A model generated the notes under the pieces. The model saw only the letters and a list, made by a program, of their open reading frames with translations. It searched no databases and was not told the origin of the DNA. A stretch of DNA of 64,000 bases from JAENVT01 sp963720775. Its GTDB lineage: Bacteria; Actinomycetota; Acidimicrobiia; Acidimicrobiales; Ilumatobacteraceae. Shown one piece after another: positions 24,930-33,519 of the stretch; within the stretch, counting starts at the first letter, position 1, and the number at the start of each line of letters is the position of its first letter. A program made the position numbers and the translations under genes. The DNA lies in NCBI GenBank assembly GCA_963720775.1, contig CAVRGR010000003.1, positions 372,001 through 436,000 of the forward strand, read 5' to 3'.

Positions 24930-26404
24930 CGGGCCAGAACCTCGGCGGCCGCGTGCAGCAGCCGGGAGAAGGGCCAGATCGTCACACCGACCGCCGCTGC
25001 GACGACCAATCCGCCGACGAGCGGAATGCCGGCGGTCACCGAGTCGGCATGAGCGGTCACGCCGGAGCCATCGTCGGACTGGCCCTCTCCGGTGAGCATG
25101 TCGAGACCGTGAGCCGCAACGGCGCCGAACATCACCAGCAGAAGGACGACGGCGATGGCGACCACCCATACGAGACGATCGGCGATGCCGGCGCGCACGA
25201 TGGCCAGTTCACTGGCGAAGATGCTGAACGGTGGCAAGGCCAGCAGAGCCAGCAGGCTGAATCCGAACGTGGCACCGATGAAGGGTCGTCGGTGCAGCAA
25301 GCCGTGCACTCCGTCGATGCGCGTCGTGCCGGTGACGAAGAACACTTCACCGCTGCTGCAGAAGGCCACCGACTTCGCCAGTCCGTGACCGATCAGGTGA
25401 AGGAGGGCGGCGCTCATCGCCAATGGAGAGCCGATCGCGGCCGCGAGCGCCACCAAGCCCATGTGCTCGACGCTCGAGTAGGCGAGCAGGCGTTTGTAGT
25501 CGCGTTGCGTCGCCATCAGCGAGGCGGCGACGAGAAGCGAGAACAAGGCGGCAACGATCAGGAGCGTGCGTACGAAGCCTGGCCCGAGCGTGATGTCGGC
25601 GAGAACCTTCAATCGGAGCAGGGCATACATCGACATGGCCGAGAGCACGCCTGCCATCAGTGCCGCCGCGGGTGCCGGCGCTTGGCTGTAGGCGTCGGGT
25701 ATCCACGAGTGCACAGGTGCCAAACCCGCCTTCGTGCCGTAGCCGACGACCACGAAGCCGATCGCTACACGCAGGGCTCCCGGATCGAGAGCGTCCGCCT
25801 TCTCGACGAGCTTGCTCCACCGCAGCGCTGACGATGCGTCGATGCCGCTGTGCCGCGATACGAAGTAGACCAGCACCGTGCCCAGCAGGGCGGTGGCGAC
25901 TCCGACCGAGCCGAGTACGAGGTACTTCCACGATGCCTCGACCGACGTGCGGTCGCGGCGATGGCCGACGAGCAGAACCGTGGTGATGGTGGTTGTCTCG
26001 ACGGCGACCCACAGCACACCGAGGTTGTCGGCGGCCACGACGACGAGCATGGCAGCGATCGTCAGTTGCATCAACACGCCGAAGAGCGCGGCGCGCCTCG
26101 GAGTGGTGGCTCCGGTGGCGAGCTCGGTACGGATGTAGGCGATGCCGTACAGAGCGCTGATGGAGCCGACCACTCCGATGAAGATGATCAGCAGGGCGCT
26201 GAGCGCATCGACGCGCAACTGGCCTCCGAATGCGCTGATCGGGCCGTCATCGAGGACGCGAACGGCCAGGGCGATGCCCGCTCCACCGATAGCCAGGCAC
26301 GCTGCGGGAGCACACCAGGCAGTGGTGACGTTCCACCCGAACGTAGCGGTCAGCGCAGCGACGACAGCCGGAATGAATGGGAGGAGGACGATCAGTGTGG
26401 ACAT
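24926..26404 (-). CDS. hyfF: Hydrogenase-4 component F-like proton-pumping subunit
   Basis: A 492-residue membrane protein of the NuoN/MrpA/HyfF antiporter family, with about 13-14 segments. It keeps the broken-helix region with G-Y-G-T-K-A-G-L-A-P-V-H-S-W-I-P, which contains the conserved lysine, and the Y-S-S-V-E-H-M-G block. These subunits carry protons or sodium ions across the membrane as electrons flow through the peripheral arm. Its ATG overlaps the HyfE stop by one base and its stop overlaps HyfG. Confidence 0.93.
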   Translation of the reverse strand: MSTLIVLLPFIPAVVAALTATFGWNVTTAWCAPAACLAIGGAGIALAVRVLDDGPISAFGGQLRVDALSALLIIFIGVVGSISALYGIAYIRTELATGATTPRRAALFGVLMQLTIAAMLVVVAADNLGVLWVAVETTTITTVLLVGHRRDRTSVEASWKYLVLGSVGVATALLGTVLVYFVSRHSGIDASSALRWSKLVEKADALDPGALRVAIGFVVVGYGTKAGLAPVHSWIPDAYSQAPAPAAALMAGVLSAMSMYALLRLKVLADITLGPGFVRTLLIVAALFSLLVAASLMATQRDYKRLLAYSSVEHMGLVALAAAIGSPLAMSAALLHLIGHGLAKSVAFCSSGEVFFVTGTTRIDGVHGLLHRRPFIGATFGFSLLALLALPPFSIFASELAIVRAGIADRLVWVVAIAVVLLLVMFGAVAAHGLDMLTGEGQSDDGSGVTAHADSVTAGIPLVGGLVVAAAVGVTIWPFSRLLHAAAEVLAR

Positions 26405-27063
26405 CAGTCGCGCAGCGCCCGGAGCTGGTCAAGATCGGTGTCGCCGAACTTGTTGCGGATCCTGTTGGTCAAGACTTGGAGGATGAAGACAGCCAGCAGC
26501 ACGTCGCTGGCGACGCCGAGCTCGATCACCAGAGGAACGCCGGACGTGCCGAGGAACATCACGAGGGCGATGCCGTTGTCGATCATCAGCACGCCCATCA
26601 TCTGCAGCACGGCCTTGCGCCGAGTGACGATCATGAGCATGCCGATGAGCACAACGGCGATGCCGAGTGGAATGGCGCGCACTTGCGGAGCCGACGAGAG
26701 CGCAACCACATCGCGAGTGGTCGCGTAGGCGACGAGGGTGAGCGCGGAAGCGGCGAGCAGTGAAGCCGGCACGTTGATGATCGACTCCACCTCTCTGTGC
26801 TCGCTCCCGGCTCGCACTGCGCGACGTATGAGCGCAGGTAGGACATAGGCGCGTAGGACACAGACCAACAGGGCGACTCCGACCAGTTCGGACTCGTGTT
26901 CATAGACGCCGATCACGGCTGCCACCGCTGCAAGGGCCACGCCTTGAACGGCGATCACGCGCGTGACGGTCATCAGGCGGCGCAGCCAGAGCGCGGCAAA
27001 GCTGATGACCAGAACCGAGCCCGCGGCAAGATCGAGCAGCTGGACGAACGTGGTCTCGCTCAC
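26404..27063 (-). CDS. hyfE: Hydrogenase-4 component E-like membrane subunit
   Basis: A 219-residue membrane protein with six to seven hydrophobic segments. It is recognised as HyfE-like by the conserved I-D-N-G-I block, by size, and by its place between hyfC and hyfF; part of it resembles NuoK. The GTG start at 27063 lies seven bases after the HyfC stop. The stop shares one base with the HyfF start. It probably forms part of the ion path of the complex. Confidence 0.88.
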   Translation of the reverse strand: MSETTFVQLLDLAAGSVLVISFAALWLRRLMTVTRVIAVQGVALAAVAAVIGVYEHESELVGVALLVCVLRAYVLPALIRRAVRAGSEHREVESIINVPASLLAASALTLVAYATTRDVVALSSAPQVRAIPLGIAVVLIGMLMIVTRRKAVLQMMGVLMIDNGIALVMFLGTSGVPLVIELGVASDVLLAVFILQVLTNRIRNKFGDTDLDQLRALRD

Positions 27064-27070
27064 GCGCCGC

Positions 27071-28018
27071 TCATGCCAGGAAGAACGAGGCGGTGACCGC
27101 CAGGAAGGCGAGGACGAACGATGCGGCAAGCAGCTCCGGGACGCGGAACAAACGAACCTTTGCCGTGAACACCTCGACGACTGCGATCACGGTGGCGAGC
27201 AACAGGATCTTCGCCGCGACCGCTAGGGCAGCGACGAGCAGCTCCAGTGGCCGTGCCGTCGTGGCAATGCCCCACGGTATGAAGAGGTTGCTCAGCAGAC
27301 CCAGGAACACCACCAGGCGCAGGTGGGCAGCGAGCTCGATGAGGGCGAGGTCCGGCCCGGAGTACTCGAGGACCATTGCCTCGTGGATCATGGTCAGTTC
27401 GAGATGAGTGCTGGGGTTGTCGACGGGTATCCGACCAGTTTCGGCCATTGTCACGACGGCCAACGCGGCGAACGCCAGCAGGCTCTCGGGCGATGCCGCG
27501 GTCGCTGGATGGGCAAGATTTGCGGCGACGATTGCGCCGAGGTTCGAGGATCCCGTCGACACGGAGAGGGCGAAGATGGCCACCAGGACGGTGGGTTCGG
27601 CGATTGCCGTGATCGTCATGCTGCGGCTTGCTCCCATGCCACCGAACGCGGTGCCGGCGTCGAGGCCGGCGAGCGACAAGAAGACGGTGCCCAGCAGCAG
27701 CAGATAGACGACGGCGAACAAGTCGCCGACCTGATCGAGAGCGGACTGCGTCGACAGGAACGGGACGATCCCCGCGACCAGAGCCGCAGACGCCAGCAGC
27801 ACGAGCGGTGCGATCGAGAACACCCAGCCGGTGTTGTCCGACACCATTCGTTCCTTGCCGAGCAACTTGCGCAGGTCGCGCCACGGCTGCAGGATCGGCG
27901 GACCGGCACGTCCTTCGAGCCGTGCACGGATCAGGCGCATGATCCCGACCAGCAGCGGCGCTGCGCCGACGGTGAGCACCACTTGCAGCAGTGCGACGGC
28001 GGTACCGGTGAGGCTCAT
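27071..28018 (-). CDS. hyfC: Hydrogenase-4 component C-like (NuoH family) membrane subunit
   Basis: A 315-residue NuoH/HyfC protein with about eight membrane segments. It has the E-G-R-A-G-P-P-I-L-Q-P family block after the first helix, A-E-T-G-R-I-P-V-D-N-P in the middle, and E-A-M-V-L-E-Y-S-G. NuoH-type subunits link the peripheral iron-sulphur arm to the ion-pumping subunits and line the quinone site. The ATG at 28018 overlaps the HyfB stop (ATGA). Confidence 0.94.
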   Translation of the reverse strand: MSLTGTAVALLQVVLTVGAAPLLVGIMRLIRARLEGRAGPPILQPWRDLRKLLGKERMVSDNTGWVFSIAPLVLLASAALVAGIVPFLSTQSALDQVGDLFAVVYLLLLGTVFLSLAGLDAGTAFGGMGASRSMTITAIAEPTVLVAIFALSVSTGSSNLGAIVAANLAHPATAASPESLLAFAALAVVTMAETGRIPVDNPSTHLELTMIHEAMVLEYSGPDLALIELAAHLRLVVFLGLLSNLFIPWGIATTARPLELLVAALAVAAKILLLATVIAVVEVFTAKVRLFRVPELLAASFVLAFLAVTASFFLA

Positions 28019-30033
28019 CGCGAGGCGACCAGTACGACGATGAGTGTGATGAGCGAGAAGGTGAGGTAGCGATGGATGCTTCCGTTCTGAACCCGTCGCG
28101 CCGCATCGCCCCATCGCCGAACAAGGGCGAGCAGCGGCAGGTACACGCGCTGCTCGAACGCATCTCGCGTTTGCACTCGGTAGCGGATGGCCTGGACGTA
28201 GTGGCGAGATTCGGTCCGGTGGTCGACGTCCACATCGATCTCCGGGTGCAGCACGTCGTCGAACACGCGCTGCAAGGGCTCGGCGAACGATGTCGCCGTG
28301 TACTCCATCCGCGACGTCTGCACGGTTCGCCCGCAGCCCCACGCGGGGACGTTGCGAACGGTGTGGCGAAGTCGGCCGCGGCGAACGACGGCCAGGGCCA
28401 CCACCATCATCACTGCCAGTCCGCTGACGAGGAGAAGCGGCGACAACCCGGCCTCGATCCCCGAAAGTTGCAGGTACACACCGTTGGTGTGGATCGGCCG
28501 AACACTGGCGAGGCCGCGGACCATGTCGGTGGCACGCTGCAGAGGATCGGCCAGCGCAGTAGGCGCGAGTGCCAATGCAACGCACGTGATGCCGAGAGCG
28601 ACGAGGCCGACCTGCATCGTGCGCGGCGACTCGCCCGCCTGATCTGCCTCGGTCGTGCGCGGCATCGCCAGGAACGCAGTGCCGAATGCCTTCACGAACG
28701 TCGCTGCGGCGAGGCCTCCGACGAGCGCAACGATCGCGACCGCGACCGGCATGGCCACCGCAACTGCCACCGCCTTCGACGGCAGGCTGTGGACGAGCGA
28801 TTGCAGGAGCAGCCATTCGCTGACGAAGCCGTTCAGCGGTGGAAGGGCAGCGATCGCCAGGGCCCCGATGGCGAAGGTGACGGCGGTGACGGGCATTCGT
28901 TTGGCCAGGCCGCCGAGGCTGTCGAGATCGCGGCTGCCGGTCGCCGACTGGATGGAGCCTGCACCGAGGAACAGCAGCCCCTTGAACGCGGCATGGTTGA
29001 TCACGTGCAGCAAGGCCGCGGCCAGGGCCACGGCCCCCAGCGGGCGATTGCCTGTCGATGCAAAGAGCCCGGCCGCGCCGATGCCGATGAAGATGAGCCC
29101 GACGTTCTCCGTGGTCGAGTAGGCGAGCAGGCGTTTCAGATCGCTGGCCAGGAGCGCATGCAGGATCCCGAACATCGCCGACGTCAGACCGACCAGCAGC
29201 ACCACGGCTCCCCACCAACCGGGCCCGCCGCCGAGCAGGTCCCAGCCGACGCGCACGACGCCGTAGACACCAAGCTTCACCATCGCTCCGCTCATCAGCG
29301 CCGAGACATGACTCGGTGCCTCCGGGTGTGCTCTCGGCAGCCAGACATGGACGGGCACCACACCGGCCTTGGCTCCGAAGCCGAGAAGTGCGAGGAGGAA
29401 CACCACCGACGCGAGACCTGCACCGAGTTGATCTGAGCCGTCTCGCATCGCCGCGAAGGAATCGCCTCCAGCGGCGTGGGCGAAGATGAGCAGGGCGACG
29501 ACAATGGCCAGCAAGCTCAGCTGTGTCATGGCCGCATACCACTGCGCGGCCACACGCGTGTCGGGGTTGTGGTGGTGCTCGGCGAGCACGAGCATCAGCG
29601 ACGAGATCGCCATCAGCTCCCAGAAGACGATCAATCCAGAAACGTTTCCGGCGACGGGCACCATCATCATGCTCCACACCAGCAGCGGGAAGGCCGCCTG
29701 CACAGGTCGACTTGCTGGGCCGCGCAGCCCGTAACCGATGCCGTAGATCGAAGCGGGCACGGCGACGACTGCCACGGCAATCGTGAAGATTGCGCTGAGC
29801 GCATCGAACTCGAGGCGGATGCCACCAAGTGGGAGCAGGTCGGGATAGAACGCGATGAAGCGCGCGCTGCCGGCGAGCACCGCCACGCCCGCCGCGCCCC
29901 CCGCTGCCGCAGACACGGCCGTGAGCACGCCCACCCAGACAACGCGTCTCCGCGTCGAAAGGACGCAACCCGCCGTCATCGCCACCAGCGCGGCAACCGC
30001 GGCAATTCCTAGCGCTGCCCCGACGACTGTCAC
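28015..30033 (-). CDS. hyfB: Hydrogenase-4 component B-like (NuoL family) subunit
   Basis: A 672-residue antiporter-like subunit of the NuoL/HyfB family, with about 14-16 hydrophobic segments. It has the core blocks F-W-E-L-M-A-I-S-S, G-F-G-A-K-A-G-V-V-P-V-H-V-W-L-P (conserved lysine) and A-Y-S-T-T-E-N-V-G. The GTG start at 30033 overlaps the HyfI stop, and its own stop overlaps the HyfC start. Two antiporter-type subunits (HyfB and HyfF) suggest more than one ion per electron pair. Confidence 0.94.
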   Translation of the reverse strand: MTVVGAALGIAAVAALVAMTAGCVLSTRRRVVWVGVLTAVSAAAGGAAGVAVLAGSARFIAFYPDLLPLGGIRLEFDALSAIFTIAVAVVAVPASIYGIGYGLRGPASRPVQAAFPLLVWSMMMVPVAGNVSGLIVFWELMAISSLMLVLAEHHHNPDTRVAAQWYAAMTQLSLLAIVVALLIFAHAAGGDSFAAMRDGSDQLGAGLASVVFLLALLGFGAKAGVVPVHVWLPRAHPEAPSHVSALMSGAMVKLGVYGVVRVGWDLLGGGPGWWGAVVLLVGLTSAMFGILHALLASDLKRLLAYSTTENVGLIFIGIGAAGLFASTGNRPLGAVALAAALLHVINHAAFKGLLFLGAGSIQSATGSRDLDSLGGLAKRMPVTAVTFAIGALAIAALPPLNGFVSEWLLLQSLVHSLPSKAVAVAVAMPVAVAIVALVGGLAAATFVKAFGTAFLAMPRTTEADQAGESPRTMQVGLVALGITCVALALAPTALADPLQRATDMVRGLASVRPIHTNGVYLQLSGIEAGLSPLLLVSGLAVMMVVALAVVRRGRLRHTVRNVPAWGCGRTVQTSRMEYTATSFAEPLQRVFDDVLHPEIDVDVDHRTESRHYVQAIRYRVQTRDAFEQRVYLPLLALVRRWGDAARRVQNGSIHRYLTFSLITLIVVLVASR

Positions 30034-30521
30034 CGGTCGGCGATCTGCCGCAGTGCTGCAACGATCGCGTCGGGTGCCGGCGGGCACCCGGCCACCTCGA
30101 TGTCGACCGGCACGATGTCGGCCACCGAACCGGCCACTCCGTACCCGCCGGCAAACACTCCGCAGTTACGGGCACAGTCGCCCAGAGCGATCACGAGCTT
30201 CGGTCCCGGCGTCGCCTCGAACGTCTTGACGAGGGGTACCGCCATGTTCTTGGTCACCGGTCCGGTGACCACCAGCACGTCGGCATGGCGAGGCGAGGCG
30301 ACCAGTCGAACACCGAACTGCTCGACGTCGTACACGGGGCCGAACGCAGCGGCGAACTCGGCCTCGCACCCGTTGCACGAACCGGCGTCGACCTGACGCA
30401 CCTGCACCGAGCCACGAAGCCGACCCGCGGAGGTGGGTTGATCCGCGGCCGTCGACGAAGCCGGTGTGCGAGGCTCCGTGACCCGACCGGTACGGGAGAT
30501 CTTGCGGAGAAGATTCAGCAC
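30030..30521 (-). CDS. hyfI: Hydrogenase-4 component I-like (NuoB family) iron-sulphur subunit
   Basis: A 163-residue small subunit. Cys49 and Cys52 in S-C-N-G-C, Cys116 in G-D-C-A-R-N-C and Cys146 in A-G-C-P-P match the four ligands of the proximal 4Fe-4S cluster (N2-like). This arm therefore keeps its cluster even though the large subunit has no NiFe ligands. The GTG at 30521 is chosen because family proteins start with L-N-L-L-R-K-I; an upstream in-frame ATG is possible. It is the first gene of the six-gene operon and divergent from the CDF exporter. Confidence 0.9.
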   Translation of the reverse strand: MLNLLRKISRTGRVTEPRTPASSTAADQPTSAGRLRGSVQVRQVDAGSCNGCEAEFAAAFGPVYDVEQFGVRLVASPRHADVLVVTGPVTKNMAVPLVKTFEATPGPKLVIALGDCARNCGVFAGGYGVAGSVADIVPVDIEVAGCPPAPDAIVAALRQIADR

Positions 30522-30599
30522 CAGAGACAAACCTAGTGCTGAGCGTCGAGGGCACGGCCATTCGGTCCTGTCCATCGCCGAGGGGTTTACGCTGACCGG

Positions 30600-31514
30600 G
30601 TGAGCAACCACGGACACGATCACGGCGGTTCAGCCCTTCGTGCCGGAGCCCGCCACATGCGGCCGTTGCTCATCTCGTTCGTCCTGATCGTCGCCTTCCT
30701 CGTGGTGCAGGTGGTCGTCGGAGTGGTCACGGGTTCGCTCGCGTTGTTGTCGGACGCCGGCCACATGGCAACCGATGCCATGGGCCTGGGAATGGCCGCG
30801 GCAGCGATCCATGCAGCGTCGACCGCTCGCGCTCATCCGCAGCGAACCTTCGGCCTCTACAGGCTGGAGATCGTCGCTGCCTTGGCCAACGCGGCCTTGC
30901 TGTTCGCCGTGGCAGGGTACGTCGCCTACGAGGCCATCAGCAGGCTCAGCGACGCTCGTGATGTCGCCTCCGTGCCGGTGCTCGTCGTCGGCGTGGTCGG
31001 TCTGGCCGTGAACGCGGCCGCGTTCGTCCTGCTCCGAGCCGGTGCGAAGGAGAGCCTCAACCTGCAGGGTGCGTACCTGGAGGTTCTGTCCGACACGGTG
31101 GGGTCGATCGGCGTGATCATCGGCGCGATCGTCTGGGGCATCACCGGGTGGACCTGGGTGGATCCGATCATCGGCATGGCCATCGGTGTGTTCATCCTGC
31201 CGCGCGCCTGGAAGCTCGGTCGCGACGCCTTGCGCGTCCTTCTGCAGGCCGCTCCGTCGCGTCTCGATCTACCCGCGTTGCAGTCCGACATCGCCTCGAT
31301 CGACGGAGTGGTCGATGTGCACGACCTTCACGTGTGGACGCTCACGTCGGAGATGGAGGTCGTGACGGCCCACTTGGTGGTGAACGCCGGTACAGAGACT
31401 CACGGTGTGCTCGATCGAGCCAGGGCACTTCTTGCCGAGGGCTACGGCATCACGCATGCGACGTTTCAGGTGGAACCGGATGATCATCGTGGGTGTGACG
31501 AGTTGACGTGGTGA
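30600..31514 (+). CDS. Cation diffusion facilitator (CzcD/ZnT-like) exporter
   Basis: A 304-residue CDF protein with six membrane segments. Residues 2-8 are rich in histidine (S-N-H-G-H-D-H). Segment 2 has the S-D-A-G-H-M-A-T-D metal site and segment 5 has E-V-L-S-D. The C-terminal cytosolic domain has V-V-D-V-H-D-L-H-V-W-T-L. CDF proteins export zinc, cobalt or cadmium in exchange for protons. The GTG start at 30600 is divergent from hyfI. Its last 65 bases overlap the convergent DUF1003 gene. Confidence 0.94.
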   Translation: MSNHGHDHGGSALRAGARHMRPLLISFVLIVAFLVVQVVVGVVTGSLALLSDAGHMATDAMGLGMAAAAIHAASTARAHPQRTFGLYRLEIVAALANAALLFAVAGYVAYEAISRLSDARDVASVPVLVVGVVGLAVNAAAFVLLRAGAKESLNLQGAYLEVLSDTVGSIGVIIGAIVWGITGWTWVDPIIGMAIGVFILPRAWKLGRDALRVLLQAAPSRLDLPALQSDIASIDGVVDVHDLHVWTLTSEMEVVTAHLVVNAGTETHGVLDRARALLAEGYGITHATFQVEPDDHRGCDELTW

Positions 31515-32067
31515 CCACTGTCGGAGCGTTGCTCATGGCGGCCTGCGCACCGGCGATCGCTCGCCGCACGACATCTTCGACGTGGTCGGTGTCGAGACCG
31601 AGTGCCTCGCCGATGTGAACCGACCAGATCTCGCCGCGGATGTTGTTCTCGAAGTCGAGTTGGCTTCGCAGATCCGACCTCGCTCCCTGCCGGTTCTGGC
31701 TGATCATCACGAACGTCGACAGGAAGATGGCCTCGAGCGAGACGATCATCGTCAGCAGACCGAACGGGAACTTGTCGAACTCGTGGTCGATGCCGGCGAG
31801 GCCGACGTTGAGAGCGATCCACACTCCGAACCAGATGATGTGGATGTAGACGAAACGCATCGAGCCGGCAACCGAGGTGATCGAGTCGGCAGTGCGATCC
31901 TGCACTCGTCGCATCAGGCTGATGAGGTCGCGGGTGGACGGCGTTTCGAAGTGCTTCGGGTTCCACACCTCTCCGTCCTCGACGCCATCGGCCCGATCGA
32001 TCACTCGACACGCCTCACACGCGAGGTGGTGCGTCGACGTCTCGGGCGGGGTCTCGCTGCTGGTCAT
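31450..32067 (-). CDS. DUF1003 domain membrane protein
   Basis: A 205-residue protein. Residues 1-45 have a short cysteine motif, L-A-C-E-A-C. Then comes the DUF1003 core, with A-G-S-M-R-F-V-Y-I-H-I-I-W-F and two membrane segments, followed by S-Q-N-R-Q. The function of the family is not established. The ATG at 32067 follows the Nudix stop by 22 bases, so co-transcription is likely. The C-terminal 65 bases run antisense to the end of the CDF gene, an unusually long convergent overlap for this window. Confidence 0.85.
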   Translation of the reverse strand: MTSSETPPETSTHHLACEACRVIDRADGVEDGEVWNPKHFETPSTRDLISLMRRVQDRTADSITSVAGSMRFVYIHIIWFGVWIALNVGLAGIDHEFDKFPFGLLTMIVSLEAIFLSTFVMISQNRQGARSDLRSQLDFENNIRGEIWSVHIGEALGLDTDHVEDVVRRAIAGAQAAMSNAPTVVTTSTRHTHDDHPVPPETSHA

Positions 32068-32089
32068 CCGCCAACAGTAGGTCCGCGTT

Positions 32090-32494
32090 TCAGGCGACCG
32101 CGGAGTAGACGACCTGCAGCCCGGCGACCACCACGACATCGTGTGCGTACGTGAGTGCGTCGGCAACTCGCTCCATACGTATCCAGCGAATCTTGTCGAC
32201 CTCGCGGTTGGGGCGGAACTCGCCGGCGTGCATCTGCATCGCCCAGTACCGCACTCGCTTGTCGCGGCCGCGGCGGTCTTCGTAGATCGCCTCGGGCAAT
32301 TCGTCACCGACCGTGCAGTGCAGGCCGGTCTCCTCGTGCACCTCTCGCAGCGCACAATCGAGTGCGGACTCGCGTCGACGGATCTTGCCCTTCGGCAGCG
32401 ACCAGTCGCGGTGCCGCGGTCGATGAACCACGACGATCTCGAGCTGCCCTTTTCTTGTCGTGCGCCAGACGACGCCTCCTGCGGCCTCGATCAT
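32090..32494 (-). CDS. Nudix hydrolase
   Basis: A 134-residue MutT/Nudix protein. It starts M-I-E-A-A-G-G-V-V-W-R and has S-L-P-K-G-K, then the Nudix box with R-E-V-H-E-E-T-G-L (pattern G-x5-E-x7-R-E-x2-E-E-x-G) holding the catalytic glutamates and magnesium. Typical substrates are oxidised nucleotides, ADP-ribose or diphosphoinositol-like compounds. Because the box is followed by a conserved W-A-M-Q-M segment, it may be an MT3/MutT1-like enzyme, but I am not sure. The ATG at 32494 begins the family match. Confidence 0.9.
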   Translation of the reverse strand: MIEAAGGVVWRTTRKGQLEIVVVHRPRHRDWSLPKGKIRRRESALDCALREVHEETGLHCTVGDELPEAIYEDRRGRDKRVRYWAMQMHAGEFRPNREVDKIRWIRMERVADALTYAHDVVVVAGLQVVYSAVA

Positions 32495-32826
32495 GCCACC
32501 CACAGTAGGCAGCCGGTGCCGCTCCAGAGTGGGATATCGATCGGTGTTGTCCGCGTGGGAGCTGATCCACCCGGCGCGGGCGGCAATCCGGCGAGCGTCG
32601 ACGGTCACGGCGTGCAGGATCGTCGCGCTTGCGCAGATCCACACGTTGCGTCCGATGAGATGGGCGCGGCAAGGCTGCTGCGGTGTCGTTCCAGCGATCT
32701 TGGGCGCGAATGTGGAAGCCCGCCTTCCGATATCGCGCTCATTGGACCTGTTTGGGCGGGAGAACAGAAGCCGCACGTCCAAGCTCGCGCCCATGCGAGT
32801 CGATCACAGGTTTGGCTCGAGCGGCG
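32495..32826. other. Non-coding spacer between Nudix gene and ureD
   Basis: These 332 bases hold no gene I can support. An open frame continues upstream of the Nudix start, but its translation resembles no family. The spacer contains copy B of the 93-bp palindromic element (32701-32793). Confidence 0.5.
32701..32793. repeat. 93-bp palindromic element, copy B
   Basis: Begins TGGGCGCGA (32701-32709) and ends TCGCGCCCA (32785-32793), exactly the ends and the length of copy A at 22782-22874. It is 33 bases beyond the ureD stop. Confidence 0.65.
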
Positions 32827-33507
32827 CTACCGGCGGGCCAGCGTCAGTGCGCAGATCGGTGACAGGTGAACGGTCGAGGAGAGACAGTCGGCCGTCACGA
32901 CGGCGACTGGATCGGGAAGCGACGAGCCGACGACGACCTCGCTCGTCGAACTGCGGCCTGGGCCCTGCGCACCAGGCCCGAGCAGCACGCCGACCGCGAA
33001 GACCGTCTCGTGATCGAGTACGGCGACGCCGTCGATGACGACCCGTTCGCGAAGGGAAAATCGTCCGGGCTGCTCGCCGTACCGCCCGAGTGACACTCCC
33101 TCGCACATCCTCACCGTCGACGAGCTGGCAGCGTCGAGCCGCACGGTCGAACGGTGATCGCTGCCCACGACGCTGACCGTGGGGTGCGGTTGCCAGTCGA
33201 GGTTGGCCTCGGCGCCGACGACCACCTCGATCGAGAGCGTGGAGGGATGGGCGCGAGGTCCGGGTTGAGCCATCGCGGCAGCGACCGAGCGCACCGAAAC
33301 GTGCGCGCCCGTCTCCAGTTCCAGCCGGAAGCAGAGCCGGTCGCCGCCGAGCGGTCCGGCGGCGCCGCCGACCATGGCCAGGTTCAACTTCTCGCCCGAG
33401 CCGCCGACGACACGCACGAGCAGGGGTGCCTCGCACCTCATTCGGCGCACGACCGTGTGACCGCGGCCGTCGACACCGACCACGATCTCCGTCGAGGCTT
33501 CCATCAC
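32827..33507 (-). CDS. ureD: Urease accessory protein UreD
   Basis: A 226-residue UreD/UreH protein, the scaffold on the apo-urease complex that receives nickel from UreG. Recognised by the N-terminal G-G-S-G-E-K-L-N-L block, by size, and by being last in the urease operon. The start is GTG at 33507 directly followed by ATG at 33504; either may be used. The UreG stop lies 12 bases upstream. The protein is shorter than many UreD proteins (about 270 residues). Confidence 0.85.
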   Translation of the reverse strand: MMEASTEIVVGVDGRGHTVVRRMRCEAPLLVRVVGGSGEKLNLAMVGGAAGPLGGDRLCFRLELETGAHVSVRSVAAAMAQPGPRAHPSTLSIEVVVGAEANLDWQPHPTVSVVGSDHRSTVRLDAASSSTVRMCEGVSLGRYGEQPGRFSLRERVVIDGVAVLDHETVFAVGVLLGPGAQGPGRSSTSEVVVGSSLPDPVAVVTADCLSSTVHLSPICALTLARR

Positions 33508-33519
33508 TGCATCATCGGC

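Noticed and set aside
33248..33256. Another TGGGCGCGA, the end sequence of the 93-bp element
   Set aside because: It is inside the ureD coding region, has no partner TCGCGCCCA at the right distance and no matching interior, so it is chance.
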